Shown here: positions 1 to 12,208 of the stretch, piece by piece | Position numbering within the stretch: position 1 is the first letter of the stretch | How the letters are laid out: every line of letters starts with the position of its first letter | Source of the DNA: Streptomyces sp. ADI95-17 | Lineage (GTDB): Bacteria; Actinomycetota; Actinomycetes; Streptomycetales; Streptomycetaceae | Length of the DNA stretch: 64,000 nt | NCBI RefSeq assembly: GCF_003846175.1 | Contig: NZ_ML123045.1 | Span: 1,222,982 to 1,286,981, forward strand | Direction: 5' to 3' | Position numbers and translations under genes: made by a program | The notes under the pieces: generated by a model | Databases searched by the model: none | The model's input: only the letters and a program-made list of their open reading frames with translations | Told to the model about the DNA's origin: nothing

Positions 1-21
1 GGCGGCCTCGGCCCGCGCCGT

Positions 22-1557
22 TCACCGGCGTCCCCCCGGTGCTACTGGTGCCCCCGGTGCTCCCGGGGCGATGAACGGGAGCCCCGACGGCGCGCCCGAC
101 TCGATGAGCCGCAGCAACGCGTCGGTGTCCGCGTGTTCCTCGACGAGATCGCCGAGGCGGTCGAGCTGCTCCTCGCGCAGCGCCGCGAAGCAGGTGTCCG
201 GAGCGGGGACGAAACGCCGGCCGGCGCCCCGTGCGACCTCGGTCAGGAAGCGGCGGCGGAATTCGTCGCTCTCCAGCGAGCCGTGCCAGTGGGTGCCCCA
301 CACGGCGCCGGCCCGGCAGCCGTCCAGGAACGGTTCGCCACCGAGCACGTCCGCCACGCCGTGGTGGATCTCGTACCCCTCGACCGGCGCGCCGAGCGCC
401 CGGCCGACCGGCCGGGCCAGGGTCTTCTCCCGGTCGAAGCGGATGTGTACGGGCAGCAGCCCCAGGCCGTCGACGTGACCGGCCCGGGACTCGACCTCGT
501 CCTCGATGTGCTCGCCGAGGATCTGGAAGCCGCCGCAGATGCCGAGGACCGGCCGGCCCTCGGCCGCCCGCCGCACCAGGGCGTCGGCGAGGCCGCGCTC
601 GCGCAGCCAGGCCAGCGCCTTCACGGTGCCCCGGGTGCCCGGCACCACGACCAGGTCGGCGTCGGACAGCTCCTCGGCGCGGTCCACGAACCTGACGACG
701 ACACCGGGCTCGGCGGCCAGCGCGTCCACATCGGTGAAGTTCGACATCAGCGGCACCGCGCACACCGCGACCCGCAGCACGTCCTCGCCGTGCGGCGGCG
801 CGACGACCGACTCGCGCACCGCCCCGCGCAGCGAGACCCGCAGCCCGTCCTCCTCGTCGATGCCGAGGCCGTGGGCGAAGGGCAGCACCCCGTACGTCGG
901 CCTGCCGGTGAGGTCCCGCAGCATCTCCAGACCCGGCTCCAGCAGCGAGACGTCGCCGCGGAACTTGTTGACGAGATACCCGGCGATCAGCGACTGGTCC
1001 TCCGCGGCGAGCAGCGCCGTCGTACCGAAGAACGAGGCGAAGACCCCACCGCGGTCGATGTCGCCGACGACCACCACCGGGAAGCGCGCCGCCCGCGCGA
1101 TGCCCATGTTCACGATGTCCGTGCGCCGCAGATTGATCTCGGCCGGACTGCCCGCGCCCTCGCAGATCACCGCGTCGTACGTGGACCGGAGCTGTTCCAG
1201 GCAGTCCACGACCGTGGAGAGCAGCGCCTCCTGCCTGCCCCCGTGGTAGCCGCGCGCGCTCATCTCGCCGACCGGCTTCCCCATCAGGACGACCTGGCTG
1301 GAGCGGTCGCTGCCGGGCTTGAGCAGGACCGGGTTCATCAGTGCGCTCGGTTCGACGCGGGCGGCCTGGGCCTGCATGGCCTGGGCGCGCCCGATCTCGG
1401 CGCCCTCGCGGGTGACGAACGAGTTGAGCGACATGTTCTGCGCCTTGAAGGGCGCCACCTTCACGCCCCGGCGCACGAGCCAGCGGCAGATGCCTGCCGT
1501 GACGACGCTCTTGCCCGCGTCGGAAGTGGTACCGGCGACCAGCAGCCCGCCGCTCAT
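22..1557 (-). CDS. cobQ: Cobyric acid synthase
   Basis: Amidates corrin-ring side chains b, d, e and g of adenosylcobyrinic a,c-diamide, using glutamine and ATP, late in adenosylcobalamin synthesis. The 511-residue protein has an N-terminal ATP-binding domain with a P-loop-like GTTSDAGKS (residues 9-17) and a C-terminal glutamine amidotransferase domain with nucleophile Cys341 in [10 protein letters not shown] and His425 in HGSLESDEF. Length is slightly above the usual 480-500. The reading frame stays open upstream, but that part is antisense to cobD. The ATG at 1557 fits family starts and overlaps the cobD stop by four bases, so the two are translationally coupled. It should share the riboswitch upstream of cobD. 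Confidence 0.95.
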   Translation of the reverse strand: MSGGLLVAGTTSDAGKSVVTAGICRWLVRRGVKVAPFKAQNMSLNSFVTREGAEIGRAQAMQAQAARVEPSALMNPVLLKPGSDRSSQVVLMGKPVGEMSARGYHGGRQEALLSTVVDCLEQLRSTYDAVICEGAGSPAEINLRRTDIVNMGIARAARFPVVVVGDIDRGGVFASFFGTTALLAAEDQSLIAGYLVNKFRGDVSLLEPGLEMLRDLTGRPTYGVLPFAHGLGIDEEDGLRVSLRGAVRESVVAPPHGEDVLRVAVCAVPLMSNFTDVDALAAEPGVVVRFVDRAEELSDADLVVVPGTRGTVKALAWLRERGLADALVRRAAEGRPVLGICGGFQILGEHIEDEVESRAGHVDGLGLLPVHIRFDREKTLARPVGRALGAPVEGYEIHHGVADVLGGEPFLDGCRAGAVWGTHWHGSLESDEFRRRFLTEVARGAGRRFVPAPDTCFAALREEQLDRLGDLVEEHADTDALLRLIESGAPSGLPFIAPGAPGAPVAPGGRR

Positions 1558-2567
1558 GCGTTTCTCCGTCCTGCGGTGCGAGGCCCCGCCACGTTCGTCC
1601 CGGTGGTCCGGCGCCCGGCGATCCGCCGCGCGGCGAGGGCCGCGCCGAGCCGCCCCGCCACGCAGACGCCCAGCGCCAGCGCGCTCACCCGGCGCGACAG
1701 CCGCACCGCGCGCTCGATGTCCGCGGTCTCCACGGCCCGGCCCGTCTCCCCGTTGAGCACGGGGCGGTGCTCTACCCGGCCGCCGTACGCGAGGGTCCCG
1801 CCGAGCCGTACGCCGAGCGCACCCGCGAACGAGGCCTCCACGGGGCCCGCGTTGGGGCTCGGGTGCTTGGCGGCATCGGCCCGCCAGGCGCGGACCGCTC
1901 CCCGCGGGCGCCCCCCGGCGGCGACGGCGAGCAGGGCCGTGAGCCGGGCGCCCGGCCAGCCGGCGAGGTCGTCGAGGCGGGCCGAGGCCCAGCCGTAGCG
2001 CAGATGCCGGGGCGAGCGGTGCCCGACCATGGCGTCCAGGGTGTTGGCGGCCCGGAACCCGGCCAGTCCCGGAACCCCGGCCAGCGCGCCCCACACCAGC
2101 GCGCCGACCACGGCGTCCGAGGTGTTCTCCGCCACGGACTCCACCACGGCGCGGGCGATCTGCGGTCCGTCCAGGGAGTGCGGGTCGCGGCCGCACAGAT
2201 GCGGCAGCCGCTCACGGGCCAGTTCGATGTCACCGGCGGCCAGGGCGCCGCCGATGGCCCGCGCCTCACGCCCCAGGGACGTGCCGCCGACGACGGACCA
2301 GGTGGCGGCGGCGGTCAGCGCCACGGAGGCGGCGGGGCTGCGGCGCACGGCGCGGGTGATCAGCGCGGCACCACCCGCGGCGCCTCCGGCGCAGACGAGG
2401 GTGTGCAGCGCGCCCCAGCCGCGGTGGTCGCGCCACAGCAGGCGCTCGACGTCCGCCGCGGCCCGTCCGAACGCGGCGACCGGGTGTCCCCTGCGGGGGT
2501 CACCGAGCAGCAGATCGCCGATCAGACCGGCCGTGGCGCCGTACGCGAAGATGCGGTCGGCTCGCAC
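1554..2567 (-). CDS. cobD: Adenosylcobinamide-phosphate synthase (CobD/CbiB)
   Basis: Integral membrane enzyme that attaches the aminopropanol arm to adenosylcobyric acid, making adenosylcobinamide (phosphate). The 337 residues show the family opening with an early [18 protein letters not shown] block, a central segment with [18 protein letters not shown], and several hydrophobic helices. The start is GTG. It is the first gene of a two-gene unit with cobQ (four-base overlap) and lies about 130 bases downstream of a cobalamin riboswitch, so expression should fall when B12 is plentiful. That the next enzyme, CobQ, makes its substrate supports the assignment. Confidence 0.95.
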   Translation of the reverse strand: MRADRIFAYGATAGLIGDLLLGDPRRGHPVAAFGRAAADVERLLWRDHRGWGALHTLVCAGGAAGGAALITRAVRRSPAASVALTAAATWSVVGGTSLGREARAIGGALAAGDIELARERLPHLCGRDPHSLDGPQIARAVVESVAENTSDAVVGALVWGALAGVPGLAGFRAANTLDAMVGHRSPRHLRYGWASARLDDLAGWPGARLTALLAVAAGGRPRGAVRAWRADAAKHPSPNAGPVEASFAGALGVRLGGTLAYGGRVEHRPVLNGETGRAVETADIERAVRLSRRVSALALGVCVAGRLGAALAARRIAGRRTTGTNVAGPRTAGRRNA

Positions 2568-2694
2568 GGCTCAGCCGGCCGTCGCGCCTCGGCGGACCTT
2601 CGTACAGGCGGCTCTCGTCGAGAGCGCCGAAACAGCGGACGCACGGCAGCCAGGCATGGCGATATGTCCTCACTCAGGGTCCGCGCCCTGGTTC

Positions 2695-2885
2695 GACGTG
2701 ACCGGCGACGAGAGTCTCCTGGCTCCCGGATCCGCGGTTCCCCCGGCCTTCCAGCCCGCTCGCGCGAGCCGTGACTTCCGGTGGTGGGGGACCGCTCCCC
2801 GGTGACAGTGGCGGGACCGCGCCGGATTCGCACCGGCTTCCTCTGCTGTCGCCGTAATTGGCTCCGGCAGTCCACCACGCTCCGC
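2695..2885 (-). promoter_or_regulatory. Cobalamin (AdoCbl) riboswitch upstream of cobD
   Basis: Read on the minus strand, this leader carries the hallmarks of the cobalamin aptamer: GGTGCGAATCC (complement of 2824-2834), then the B12 box GCCACTG (complement of 2806-2812) within a cGGTCCCGCCACTGTCAC context, and further on GAGCCAGGAGACTC. The ends given are approximate. It would switch off the cobD-cobQ unit when adenosylcobalamin binds. The expression platform is not obvious, and the aptamer lies about 130 bases before the GTG start. The 428-base gap between cobD and the next gene holds this element and the terminator at 2941-2971, and no gene. Confidence 0.9.
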
Positions 2886-2940
2886 GAACGCCCGTCAACC
2901 TGCCGTTGACCTGCGACGGCGCAGTGTGCTGATACCCACA

Positions 2941-2971
2941 TCGGGCCGGACACCTGGGGTGTCCGGCCCGA
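2941..2971 (-). terminator. Hairpin terminator after the pitH unit
   Basis: A perfect 14-bp inverted repeat (arms 2941-2954 and 2958-2971) with a three-base loop lies 25 bases past the stop of the 76-residue gene. There is no T-run, as is usual in Streptomyces. It separates the phosphate-transport unit from the riboswitch leader that follows on the same strand. Confidence 0.75.
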
Positions 2972-2995
2972 CGGGGGAGCGTGCGCGGGAGTGGC

Positions 2996-3226
2996 TCAGG
3001 CGACGATCAGATAGATCCCGTACGCGACGGCCGCCGCGCACAGCCCGAAGCAGACGTACGCGCCGGCGCGGGCCAGCAGCAGTGAGCCGCCGGAGCCGCC
3101 CTGCGCCGCCGGTTCCGGCTGCTTGGAGAGGCCGACGATGCCCAGAGTGAAGAGGCCCACCAGCGCGACGGTGACAACGAGGGAGACGCCGAATACGGAG
3201 CCGAGGGCTGCCCAGTCGATGTTCAT
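2996..3226 (-). CDS. Small two-helix membrane protein next to pitH
   Basis: A 76-residue protein with two clear membrane helices (about residues 8-33 and 52-75) joined by a short polar linker rich in Gly, Ser and Gln. I do not recognise a named family. It sits 44 bases downstream of pitH on the same strand, with a terminator after it, so it is probably co-transcribed and under the same PHO box. From context it may assist or modulate the phosphate transporter, but nothing in its sequence shows a catalytic role. Confidence 0.8.
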   Translation of the reverse strand: MNIDWAALGSVFGVSLVVTVALVGLFTLGIVGLSKQPEPAAQGGSGGSLLLARAGAYVCFGLCAAAVAYGIYLIVA

Positions 3227-3270
3227 GCTGAATCCTTAGACGGCCTTGGACGGCCGGCCTGTCGGCCGGC

Positions 3271-4542
<1,272 letters not shown>

Positions 4543-4589
4543 TTACCCAGGCAATCGTTCGACGTCATTGGCATGTGGACCGTAGGCAA

Positions 4590-4611
4590 CCTGGATGAAC
4601 GGAAGATGAAC
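4590..4611 (-). promoter_or_regulatory. PHO box (PhoP binding site) upstream of pitH
   Basis: On the minus strand there are two adjacent 11-base direct repeat units, GTTCATCTTCC and GTTCATCCAGG, followed by a weaker TTGCC-type unit. This is the form of the Streptomyces PhoP operator, whose units have the core GTTCA. The distance to the pitH start is 48 bases. The position and exact 11-base period make chance unlikely. Confidence 0.8.
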
Positions 4612-4751
4612 TGAGCAGGGCGTTGGGGTGTTCCAAAGCGGAGCCCAGACATTCCGCTTGTCCTCGGGGCAGGCGTGGCCCGGCTCTCCCGCGGTGCGCG
4701 GTTGTGGCGGACCCCATACCGGTCCGCCTCCGCGGCTGACAGGATCGGCGC

Positions 4752-5411
4752 ATGAGCGATCAGCAGCGGGACGCGATCGGACGAGCCTGGGACGGTGTCG
4801 TCGCCACCGCCCGGCGGACGGCGGCCGAGGGCCTGGTCGTCGGGACGTCGGGGAACGTGTCGGCCCGGGTCGGCACGACCATCCTGGTCACACCGAGCGG
4901 AGTGCCGTACGACCGGCTGGGCCCGAAGGACGTCGTCGGCGTCGATCCGGAGGGCAACCGCGTACTCGGCGAGCTCGCCCCCACCAGCGAACTCCCGCTC
5001 CACCTCGCCGTCTACCGGAACACCGACGCGGCCGCCGTCGTGCACACCCACGCGGTGCACGCCACCGCCGTCTCCACACTGGTCCCCGAGATCCCGTCGG
5101 TCCACTACGCCGCCGCCATGCTGGGCGGCCCCGTCCGCGTCGCCGCCTACGCGCGCTACGGCACCGAGGAACTGGCCGCGAACATGCTCGCCGCCCTGCG
5201 CGACCGCACGGGCTGCCTGCTCCAGAACCACGGAACCGTCACCTACGGAGCCACCCTGGACCAGGCGTACGACCGCACGGCCCAGCTGGAATGGCTCTGC
5301 CGGCTCTGGCTCGCCGCGAGCTCCGTCCCCGGACGCAGCCCGAGCCTCCTCTCCCCGGAGCAGCTCGACGATGTGCGGGAGGCCCTCAAGGGGTACGGAC
5401 AGCCCGGCTGA
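4752..5411 (+). CDS. Class II aldolase/adducin family protein (L-fuculose-phosphate aldolase type)
   Basis: Zinc-dependent class II aldolase of 219 residues. Visible motifs are SGNVSAR (33-39, phosphate binding), the catalytic acid Glu80 in TSELPLH, and the metal ligands His98 and His100 in VHTHAVHATA and His160 in QNHG. The best-known members cleave L-fuculose-1-phosphate or epimerise L-ribulose-5-phosphate; the true substrate here is unknown, as no other sugar genes are nearby. It is divergent from pitH and followed 110 bases later by a hydrolase gene on the same strand. Confidence 0.88.
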   Translation: MSDQQRDAIGRAWDGVVATARRTAAEGLVVGTSGNVSARVGTTILVTPSGVPYDRLGPKDVVGVDPEGNRVLGELAPTSELPLHLAVYRNTDAAAVVHTHAVHATAVSTLVPEIPSVHYAAAMLGGPVRVAAYARYGTEELAANMLAALRDRTGCLLQNHGTVTYGATLDQAYDRTAQLEWLCRLWLAASSVPGRSPSLLSPEQLDDVREALKGYGQPG

Positions 5412-5521
5412 CCCGGCTCGACCCGGCCGGTCCACCGGACCGCCCGGGGCCGTCCGCCCCCGATCCGCCGGACGGCCCCCGCCCGCTGGCAGGGTTCCGC
5501 ACCCGCCACGACACTGAAGCG

Positions 5522-6649
5522 GTGCGCCCGGCAACAGTTACGGCAGCAGCCGTCACCACGATCCTCGGCGTCGGTGCGGCAGCGGTCGCGGCCGGCCGGT
5601 ACGCCAGCGACGCCGCCCTCAGGGCGCCGTCCGGGCGGCCACTCCCCGCCGACCGCAGACTCACCGTGCACGCCACGGCCGCCGGGCAGGTCACCCTGAC
5701 CCGCTCCTTCACCGCCCTGCGGCCCGGCACGTACGGACTGACGGGCAAGGACGTCCACGCCGTGGTCGGCCCGGTGATCGAGGACGCCCACCACGCCCCC
5801 GACACCGTCGTCCGCCGGCTCGAACGCGTCGACCGCGGCAGCCTGGAGACCGGCTCCAAGGTCCGCGTCACCCCGCAGCTGCACAGCGGCGACCCGTCCT
5901 CGGCCCTGGGCCTGTCCCACCGGGACGTCGAGATCCCCGGCGAACTGGGCACCCTGCCCGCCTGGTTCCTGCCCGGCCCGCGCGACACCTGGGTCATCAC
6001 GGTGCACGGCCTCGGCACCACCAGAGAACACCCCATGAACATCATGAGGTTCCTGCACGCCCTGCGGCTGCCCGTGCTCGACCTGGCCTACCGAGGCGAC
6101 GCCGGAGCCCCGCGTTCCCCCGACGGCCTCGCTCATCTCGGCGAATCCGAATGGCGCGACCTGGACGCCGCGATCCGCTTCGCCGTGCGGTACGGAGCCG
6201 AGAAGGTCGTCCTGCACGGCTGGTCCACCGGCGCCTCCATGGCGCTGCTCGCGACCGTCAACTCCGCGCTGCGCGACCGGATCTGCGGCCTCGTCCTCGA
6301 CTCCCCGGTGCTGGACTGGGTCACCACGCTGCGCGCCCTGGCCGTGGCCCGCGGCGTCCCGTCCGCCCTGCTGCCGCTCGCCGTCCGTGCCGCCGAGGGA
6401 CAGACCGGACTGCACGGCGCCCGGCTGCTGGACGGCTCCCTCGCCCCGGCGCTGCACGTGCCGACCCTGATCTTCCACGGGCCCGACGACCGGCTCGCCC
6501 CCTGGCAGCCCTCCCGCGACCTCGCCGCCCGCCGCCCGGACCTGATCGCCCTGCACGCCGTGGAGCAGGCTCCGCATGCGGCGATGTGGAATGCCGACCC
6601 GGCGCACTACGAAGAGACCCTGCGCCGCTTCCTCACGCCCCTGATGTGA
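5522..6649 (+). CDS. Alpha/beta hydrolase, membrane-anchored or exported
   Basis: A 375-residue alpha/beta-hydrolase. The nucleophile is Ser235 in GWSTG, the acid is Asp322 or Asp323 in HGPDD, and the base is His352 in QAPH; HGLGTTREH at 162-170 looks like the oxyanion-hole region. Residues 8-25 form a hydrophobic N-terminal segment, a signal anchor or signal peptide. The GTG at 5522 was chosen because the longer open frame upstream is antisense or out-of-frame to the aldolase gene. No substrate can be inferred; a lipase, esterase or peptidase activity is possible. Confidence 0.85.
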   Translation: MRPATVTAAAVTTILGVGAAAVAAGRYASDAALRAPSGRPLPADRRLTVHATAAGQVTLTRSFTALRPGTYGLTGKDVHAVVGPVIEDAHHAPDTVVRRLERVDRGSLETGSKVRVTPQLHSGDPSSALGLSHRDVEIPGELGTLPAWFLPGPRDTWVITVHGLGTTREHPMNIMRFLHALRLPVLDLAYRGDAGAPRSPDGLAHLGESEWRDLDAAIRFAVRYGAEKVVLHGWSTGASMALLATVNSALRDRICGLVLDSPVLDWVTTLRALAVARGVPSALLPLAVRAAEGQTGLHGARLLDGSLAPALHVPTLIFHGPDDRLAPWQPSRDLAARRPDLIALHAVEQAPHAAMWNADPAHYEETLRRFLTPLM

Positions 6650-6757
6650 CCTGATGCGAGGGATCGGCCGGTTGGTCCCGGGCCCGTCCCACCGGTCCCC
6701 ACCGGGAATTCGGGTTCCGTTTGGGCTTTCGGGCCGTCAGGAGCAAGACTGCTCCCC

Positions 6758-8143
6758 GTGACGTCCCGTAACCCGCGCGACTCCAGGCTGCGACTTGTCC
6801 GCCCGCGACCCCTTGCCACCGCTCGCAAGGCCGTGACCACCCGGCGCACCAGGCCGGCACCCCGCCCACCGGAGGGCACCCCGCCCCGGTCGGAACTGGC
6901 CCGGCAGGCCAGGACGGCCCTCGCCGACGCCGTACGGATCGCCCGCTGGGCGGCCGACGGCGCGATCCCCGGCGCACCACCGCTCGCCGCCCAGGCGCTC
7001 CAACGGGCCGCGACAGCCCTGGAATTGTCCCCGGCCCAGGTGCGCTCCGGCTGGGACCGGGCCCGGCTCGCCGGCCTCGTCGAACTGCACGGCGAGCAGG
7101 CACGCCCCGGCTGGCGGCTGCGCGCCTGGGACCGCGACGACTCCGCCGTGCTCCGCGGCTGGGTGGCGCTCTTCGACGCCTGGTCGCTGGTCCATCCGGC
7201 GCCCGCCGACATCGAGTCCACCGCGGTCGCCGAGGCCGTCGAGGCCGTGCCGCAGGTCCTCTCCCTGCTCCAGCTCTCGGCCGGCCCGGTCACCGTGCCC
7301 GCCCTGCTGGACCTGCTCGGCCAGCGCGTCGCGGAACTGCGCGAGGAGCGCTGCGAGGTGCCCTACGGCCCCCAGCCGCTGCCCGCACCGGCCGAGACCG
7401 CGCCCCCCGCACACCCCGCCGCCCTGGTGGCGCTCCTGCTGGACTGGGCCCTGGAGGGCCTGGCCGCCGTCGGGGCACTCACCCTCGGCGCCGGCCACGC
7501 CACCCTCACCCCGCTCGGCAACTGGGCGGTCTGGGTCAAGCTGGAACAGATCTGCGTCGCGGCCCAGAGTCCGGCCGGGAACATCGAGCAGTCCGCCGCC
7601 GACATGCTGCTCGGCTGCGCCCGGCTCACCCCCGGCCCGGCCCGCGACGAATACCGCGCCTGGCTGGCCGCCCGCCCCGTCGGCAGCGCCGTCGCGGAGC
7701 TCCTCGCCGTCGCCCGCGGCGAGGACGCGCTGCTGCGGGGGCTCGCCTTCGAGGCGCTCCGGGTCGTCGGCGCCCCGGCCGAGCCCGAGGTCCGCGCCGT
7801 CGTCGCCGACCCCTCGCTGCGCCCCTACGCGCTGCTCTGGCTGGCCGAGTACGACGGAACCGACCCCGAGGACGCCCAGGACGTCCTCAGCCGGGAGGAG
7901 GCCACCTGGCTCTGGGTCGACACGGCGGCGGCCGTCGCCGACCACGGCGAGACCGGGCTGCTGGTCCGCCACCTCGACTCGGCCGTCCAGGGCACGGTGC
8001 CGGCCCTGCTGGACGAGGTACGCGCCGTCGGCCACCCGCGCACCGTGCAGGTGCTGGTGGCCCTGGCCGCCGCGCATCCGGACCCGGCGCTGGCCAAGGC
8101 GGTGCGCCGGGCCGCGTTCCAGGTCCACACCGGCGGCGCCTGA
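6758..8143 (+). CDS. Conserved hypothetical protein with HEAT-like C-terminal half
   Basis: A 461-residue protein with a basic N-terminus, an Ala/Leu-rich helical middle and a C-terminal third whose spaced helices (around residues 300-455) look like degenerate HEAT repeats. I see no catalytic motif, signal peptide or membrane helix. The GTG start fits the beginning of coding bias. It stands alone, with a VOC-family gene convergent to it. HEAT-like folds usually serve protein binding, so a scaffolding or regulatory role is possible, but no function is claimed. Confidence 0.8.
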   Translation: MTSRNPRDSRLRLVRPRPLATARKAVTTRRTRPAPRPPEGTPPRSELARQARTALADAVRIARWAADGAIPGAPPLAAQALQRAATALELSPAQVRSGWDRARLAGLVELHGEQARPGWRLRAWDRDDSAVLRGWVALFDAWSLVHPAPADIESTAVAEAVEAVPQVLSLLQLSAGPVTVPALLDLLGQRVAELREERCEVPYGPQPLPAPAETAPPAHPAALVALLLDWALEGLAAVGALTLGAGHATLTPLGNWAVWVKLEQICVAAQSPAGNIEQSAADMLLGCARLTPGPARDEYRAWLAARPVGSAVAELLAVARGEDALLRGLAFEALRVVGAPAEPEVRAVVADPSLRPYALLWLAEYDGTDPEDAQDVLSREEATWLWVDTAAAVADHGETGLLVRHLDSAVQGTVPALLDEVRAVGHPRTVQVLVALAAAHPDPALAKAVRRAAFQVHTGGA

Positions 8144-8203
8144 CACCCCCGCGCCGGACGGGTCCGCCCCGGGCCCGCCCGGCGGATCGGGGCCTGCGCG
8201 CGC

Positions 8204-8632
8204 TCAGGCCGTGTCGGCCCGGTCCGCCGCCCCCGGCGCGTACGTACCGAAGCTCCACACATTGCCCTCGGCGTCCCGCGCCATGTAGTCGCGCGAGCCG
8301 TAGTCCTGATCGGTGGGCGGCATCAGGATCTCCACCCCGTACTCCACCGCCCGGGCATGGTGCTCGTCGACCTCGTCGACCACGACGTAGACACCGGCGG
8401 GGCCCGCGCCCCGCATCGCCTCGGCGAAGACGCCCCCGCGGCCCTTGGAGCCCAGCATCACCCTGCCGTTGCCGCAGGACAGCTCGGCGTGGAGCACCTG
8501 TCCGCCCTCGCCCTCGTACACCGCTTCCTCGGTGAAGCCGAGGCCCTCCGTCAGCGTCCTGATCGCGGTCTTCGCGTCGTCGTACAGAATCGTCGGATAG
8601 ATCGTCGGAACGCCGGCCGGTGCGCCTGCCAT
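8204..8632 (-). CDS. VOC superfamily (glyoxalase/bleomycin-resistance fold) protein
   Basis: A 142-residue single-domain VOC protein. It has the paired beta-alpha-beta-beta-beta pattern, opening with YPTILYDDAKTAIRTLTEGLGF and ending with RDYMARDAEGNVWSFGTY, the form seen in the PhnB/glyoxalase-like subfamily. The reading frame extends to 8707, but the ATG at 8632 has a strong GGGGTGAG ribosome binding site five to eight bases upstream. Substrates of such proteins range from lactoylglutathione to antibiotics; none is indicated here. Confidence 0.88.
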   Translation of the reverse strand: MAGAPAGVPTIYPTILYDDAKTAIRTLTEGLGFTEEAVYEGEGGQVLHAELSCGNGRVMLGSKGRGGVFAEAMRGAGPAGVYVVVDEVDEHHARAVEYGVEILMPPTDQDYGSRDYMARDAEGNVWSFGTYAPGAADRADTA

Positions 8633-8729
8633 GACGCTCACCCCTTTTCGTGCTCCCGTGACCCGGTTCTGTGATCCGCGTCTCAGTCTTCCATCCGCCA
8701 CCGACAACGGCCCGGCACGGCCGCGGACC

Positions 8730-9620
8730 TCAGCGGAAGGTGTTGCAGTCGGCCATGTCGCCGCTGCGGAAGCCGGTGGTGAACCACTGCTGGCGCTGCG
8801 CGGCCGAGCCGTGCGTCCAGGACTCCGGAGTGACCCGGCCCTGGAACTTCTCCTGGATCCGGTCGTCGCCGACCGCGGCCGCCGCGTCGAGCCCGTCCCG
8901 GATGTCCGCCTGCGTCAGCGAGGTGATCAGCGGCCGTCCGGTCGACTCGTCCGGCGTGGTCGTCGCGTGGTGCGCCCAGACCCCGGCGTAGCAGTCCGCC
9001 TGGAGCTCCACCCGGACCGCGTTGCTGTCCGAGCCGGTCCGGCCGTCCTGGGACCGGTTCAGCGTCCCCATCAGGTCCTGCACATGGTGGCCGTACTCAT
9101 GGGCGACGACATAGGCCTGGGCGAACGGGCCGCCGCTGGAGCCGAACTTCGTCCGCAGCTCGTCGAAGAACCCCAGGTCCAGGTAGACCTGCCGGTCGCC
9201 CGGGCAGTAGAACGGCCCGACCGCCGAGGTCGCGGAGCCGCACGCGGTGCCGATCCGGTCGCTGAACAGGACCGTGCGCGACGGTGTGTACGTGCCCTGG
9301 CGGCGCTGGAACTCCTGCCGCCAGAAGTCCTGCACGCTGTTGACCACGGCCACGGTCCGGCAGTCGTCCCTGGTGTTCGCGTCCTTCCCGGTGCGGCAGG
9401 ACTGCTCCACCTGCGCCGCCGTCGACGCGGTCGGCGACGTGGCCGGGCCGCCGTCCGACAGACCGAGCTGCTCCGGGCCGACGCCGAAGAGCAGCCCCAG
9501 GATCAGTGCGACGAGACCGGCGATGCCGCCGCCCACGGTGGCCCTGCCGCCCGGGATCCGGCTGCCGCGCACATCCTGGACCTCGGACGTGTCCAGGTCG
9601 GCGTCGTCGTCGAACTGCAT
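8730..9620 (-). CDS. YpfJ-type neutral zinc metallopeptidase
   Basis: A membrane-anchored metallopeptidase of 296 residues. One transmembrane helix (about 30-47) follows a short acidic cytoplasmic N-terminus, and the outer domain carries the zinc-binding HEYGHH (from residue 174) with a downstream acidic ligand region in [11 protein letters not shown]. Four cysteines in the outer part could form disulfides. The ATG at 9620 was chosen over the upstream in-frame start because a GGAGGGTGG ribosome binding site precedes it. Natural substrates of this family are poorly known. It is divergent from the ABC-F gene. Confidence 0.9.
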   Translation of the reverse strand: MQFDDDADLDTSEVQDVRGSRIPGGRATVGGGIAGLVALILGLLFGVGPEQLGLSDGGPATSPTASTAAQVEQSCRTGKDANTRDDCRTVAVVNSVQDFWRQEFQRRQGTYTPSRTVLFSDRIGTACGSATSAVGPFYCPGDRQVYLDLGFFDELRTKFGSSGGPFAQAYVVAHEYGHHVQDLMGTLNRSQDGRTGSDSNAVRVELQADCYAGVWAHHATTTPDESTGRPLITSLTQADIRDGLDAAAAVGDDRIQEKFQGRVTPESWTHGSAAQRQQWFTTGFRSGDMADCNTFR

Positions 9621-9895
9621 GGCGCACCACCCTCCGCTCCGGCCGCGGTGCTCCCACCGCCTCCACACCTCCGCCGAGTATCGGATAGTTCACACCGCTA
9701 TGCCCTGTTTCGTTGCGCGGTGGAGTGGGGCGGCGACGCCGGGTGGCCGTGCGGCAAGTGCCGTGGACGCATGCGGAAAAGCAGTTGCACACCGCCAGTA
9801 GAATGGCCCGTATGGCAATTCTCCTTGTGCATTAGCGGCGTCGAGACACCTCCGCCCTCGTCCCGTCCGCCGTCCAACCGCCCTGGAGTTTTACC

Positions 9896-11492
<1,597 letters not shown>

Positions 11493-11494
<2 letters not shown>

Positions 11495-11552
11495 TCCCGC
11501 CCCGACGCCCGTCTGATCCACTCCGTCTGGATCATTCGGCCTACGCGTGATC
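11493..11552. promoter_or_regulatory. Cluster of four GATC sites upstream of gbn
   Basis: GATC occurs at 11493-11496, 11515-11518, 11530-11533 and 11549-11552, with a fifth inside TGATCA at 11795-11798, 39 bases before the gbn start. Each reads GATCA on one strand, matching the GATCR motif published for Gbn. The first lies over the stop of the ABC-F gene. In DNA of this composition GATC is expected only about once in 400 bases. This supports autoregulation of gbn, but binding is inferred. Confidence 0.55.
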
Positions 11553-11588
11553 CATCATCTGCGTGAGTACGTCTCGTACCTCGGCGCG

Positions 11589-11614
11589 GCGCCCGGCAGA
11601 TACCTGCCGGGCGC
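11589..11614 (+). terminator. Hairpin after the ABC-F gene
   Basis: A perfect 10-bp inverted repeat (11589-11598 and 11605-11614) with a six-base loop, 95 bases beyond the ABC-F stop. It is probably a T-less terminator. Because it also lies in the gbn leader region it could instead act on gbn. The rest of the 342-base gap, apart from the GATC sites, shows nothing I can name. Confidence 0.6.
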
Positions 11615-11836
11615 ACCCGTACGGGGGTCCTGTTCCCCGTGTGGCCCTGACCTGCCGATTCGTCCCGGGCCCCGTTCCGTCCGCCGCCACAGCCCCACGG
11701 AATGCGGGATTCCGGTCGTGTCGGCCCGTTCCCCGGCGGGGGACCGGGTTGCACGGACCTTGCCGAATGGGTGGCCAGGAGGCCCCCGAGGGGTGATCAT
11801 GAGAGTCCAGAGCGCACTTCCCATGAGGAGGCACGG

Positions 11837-12058
11837 GTGGCCGAGACTCTGAAGAAGGGCAGCCGGGTAACCGGCGCCGCGCGCGACAAGCTCGCGGCAG
11901 ACCTGAAGAAGAAGTACGACTCCGGTGCGAGCATCCGGGCGTTGGCCGAAGAAACCGGCCGCTCCTACGGATTCGTCCACCGGATGCTCAGTGAGTCCGG
12001 AGTCACGCTGCGGGGACGCGGCGGAGCGACACGGGGCAAGAAGGCCGCCACGGCCTGA
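11837..12058 (+). CDS. gbn: GATC-binding nucleoid-associated protein Gbn
   Basis: A 73-residue basic protein with one helix-turn-helix (about residues 30-56, around ASIRALAEETGRSYGFVHRM) and a basic Gly/Arg/Lys tail. Size, helix-turn-helix and tail match Gbn (SCO1839) of S. coelicolor, a nucleoid-associated protein known to bind GATCR sites genome-wide, mostly lowering expression, and whose loss alters sporulation timing and antibiotic output. The GTG at 11837 has a GAGGAGG ribosome binding site eight bases upstream. It is monocistronic, with a hairpin at its stop codon and GATC sites in its upstream region. Confidence 0.88.
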   Translation: MAETLKKGSRVTGAARDKLAADLKKKYDSGASIRALAEETGRSYGFVHRMLSESGVTLRGRGGATRGKKAATA

Positions 12059-12090
12059 CGGCCCGCGCGGTCGGGGCAGGCCGTCAGGCC
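12052..12090 (+). terminator. Hairpin terminator of gbn
   Basis: A perfect 12-bp inverted repeat (12052-12063 and 12079-12090) with a 15-base loop. The left arm contains the gbn stop codon, so the hairpin begins inside the coding end. No T-run follows. Confidence 0.65.
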
Positions 12091-12208
12091 CGCCCCGGGG
12101 TTCACCGGTTTTCGGCGGTGGCCACCCGGCCGGCAGTGATGTCGACCGGGTGGTTACTGTTCAGTCACTTAGCTCTGCATGCTGACTGAACCGAACCGGA
12201 GGCGCCCC

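Noticed and set aside
4628..5521. The long upstream extension of the alpha/beta hydrolase frame
   Set aside because: It overlaps the aldolase gene in another frame, is Arg/Pro/Gly noise, and the hydrolase fold begins after 5522.
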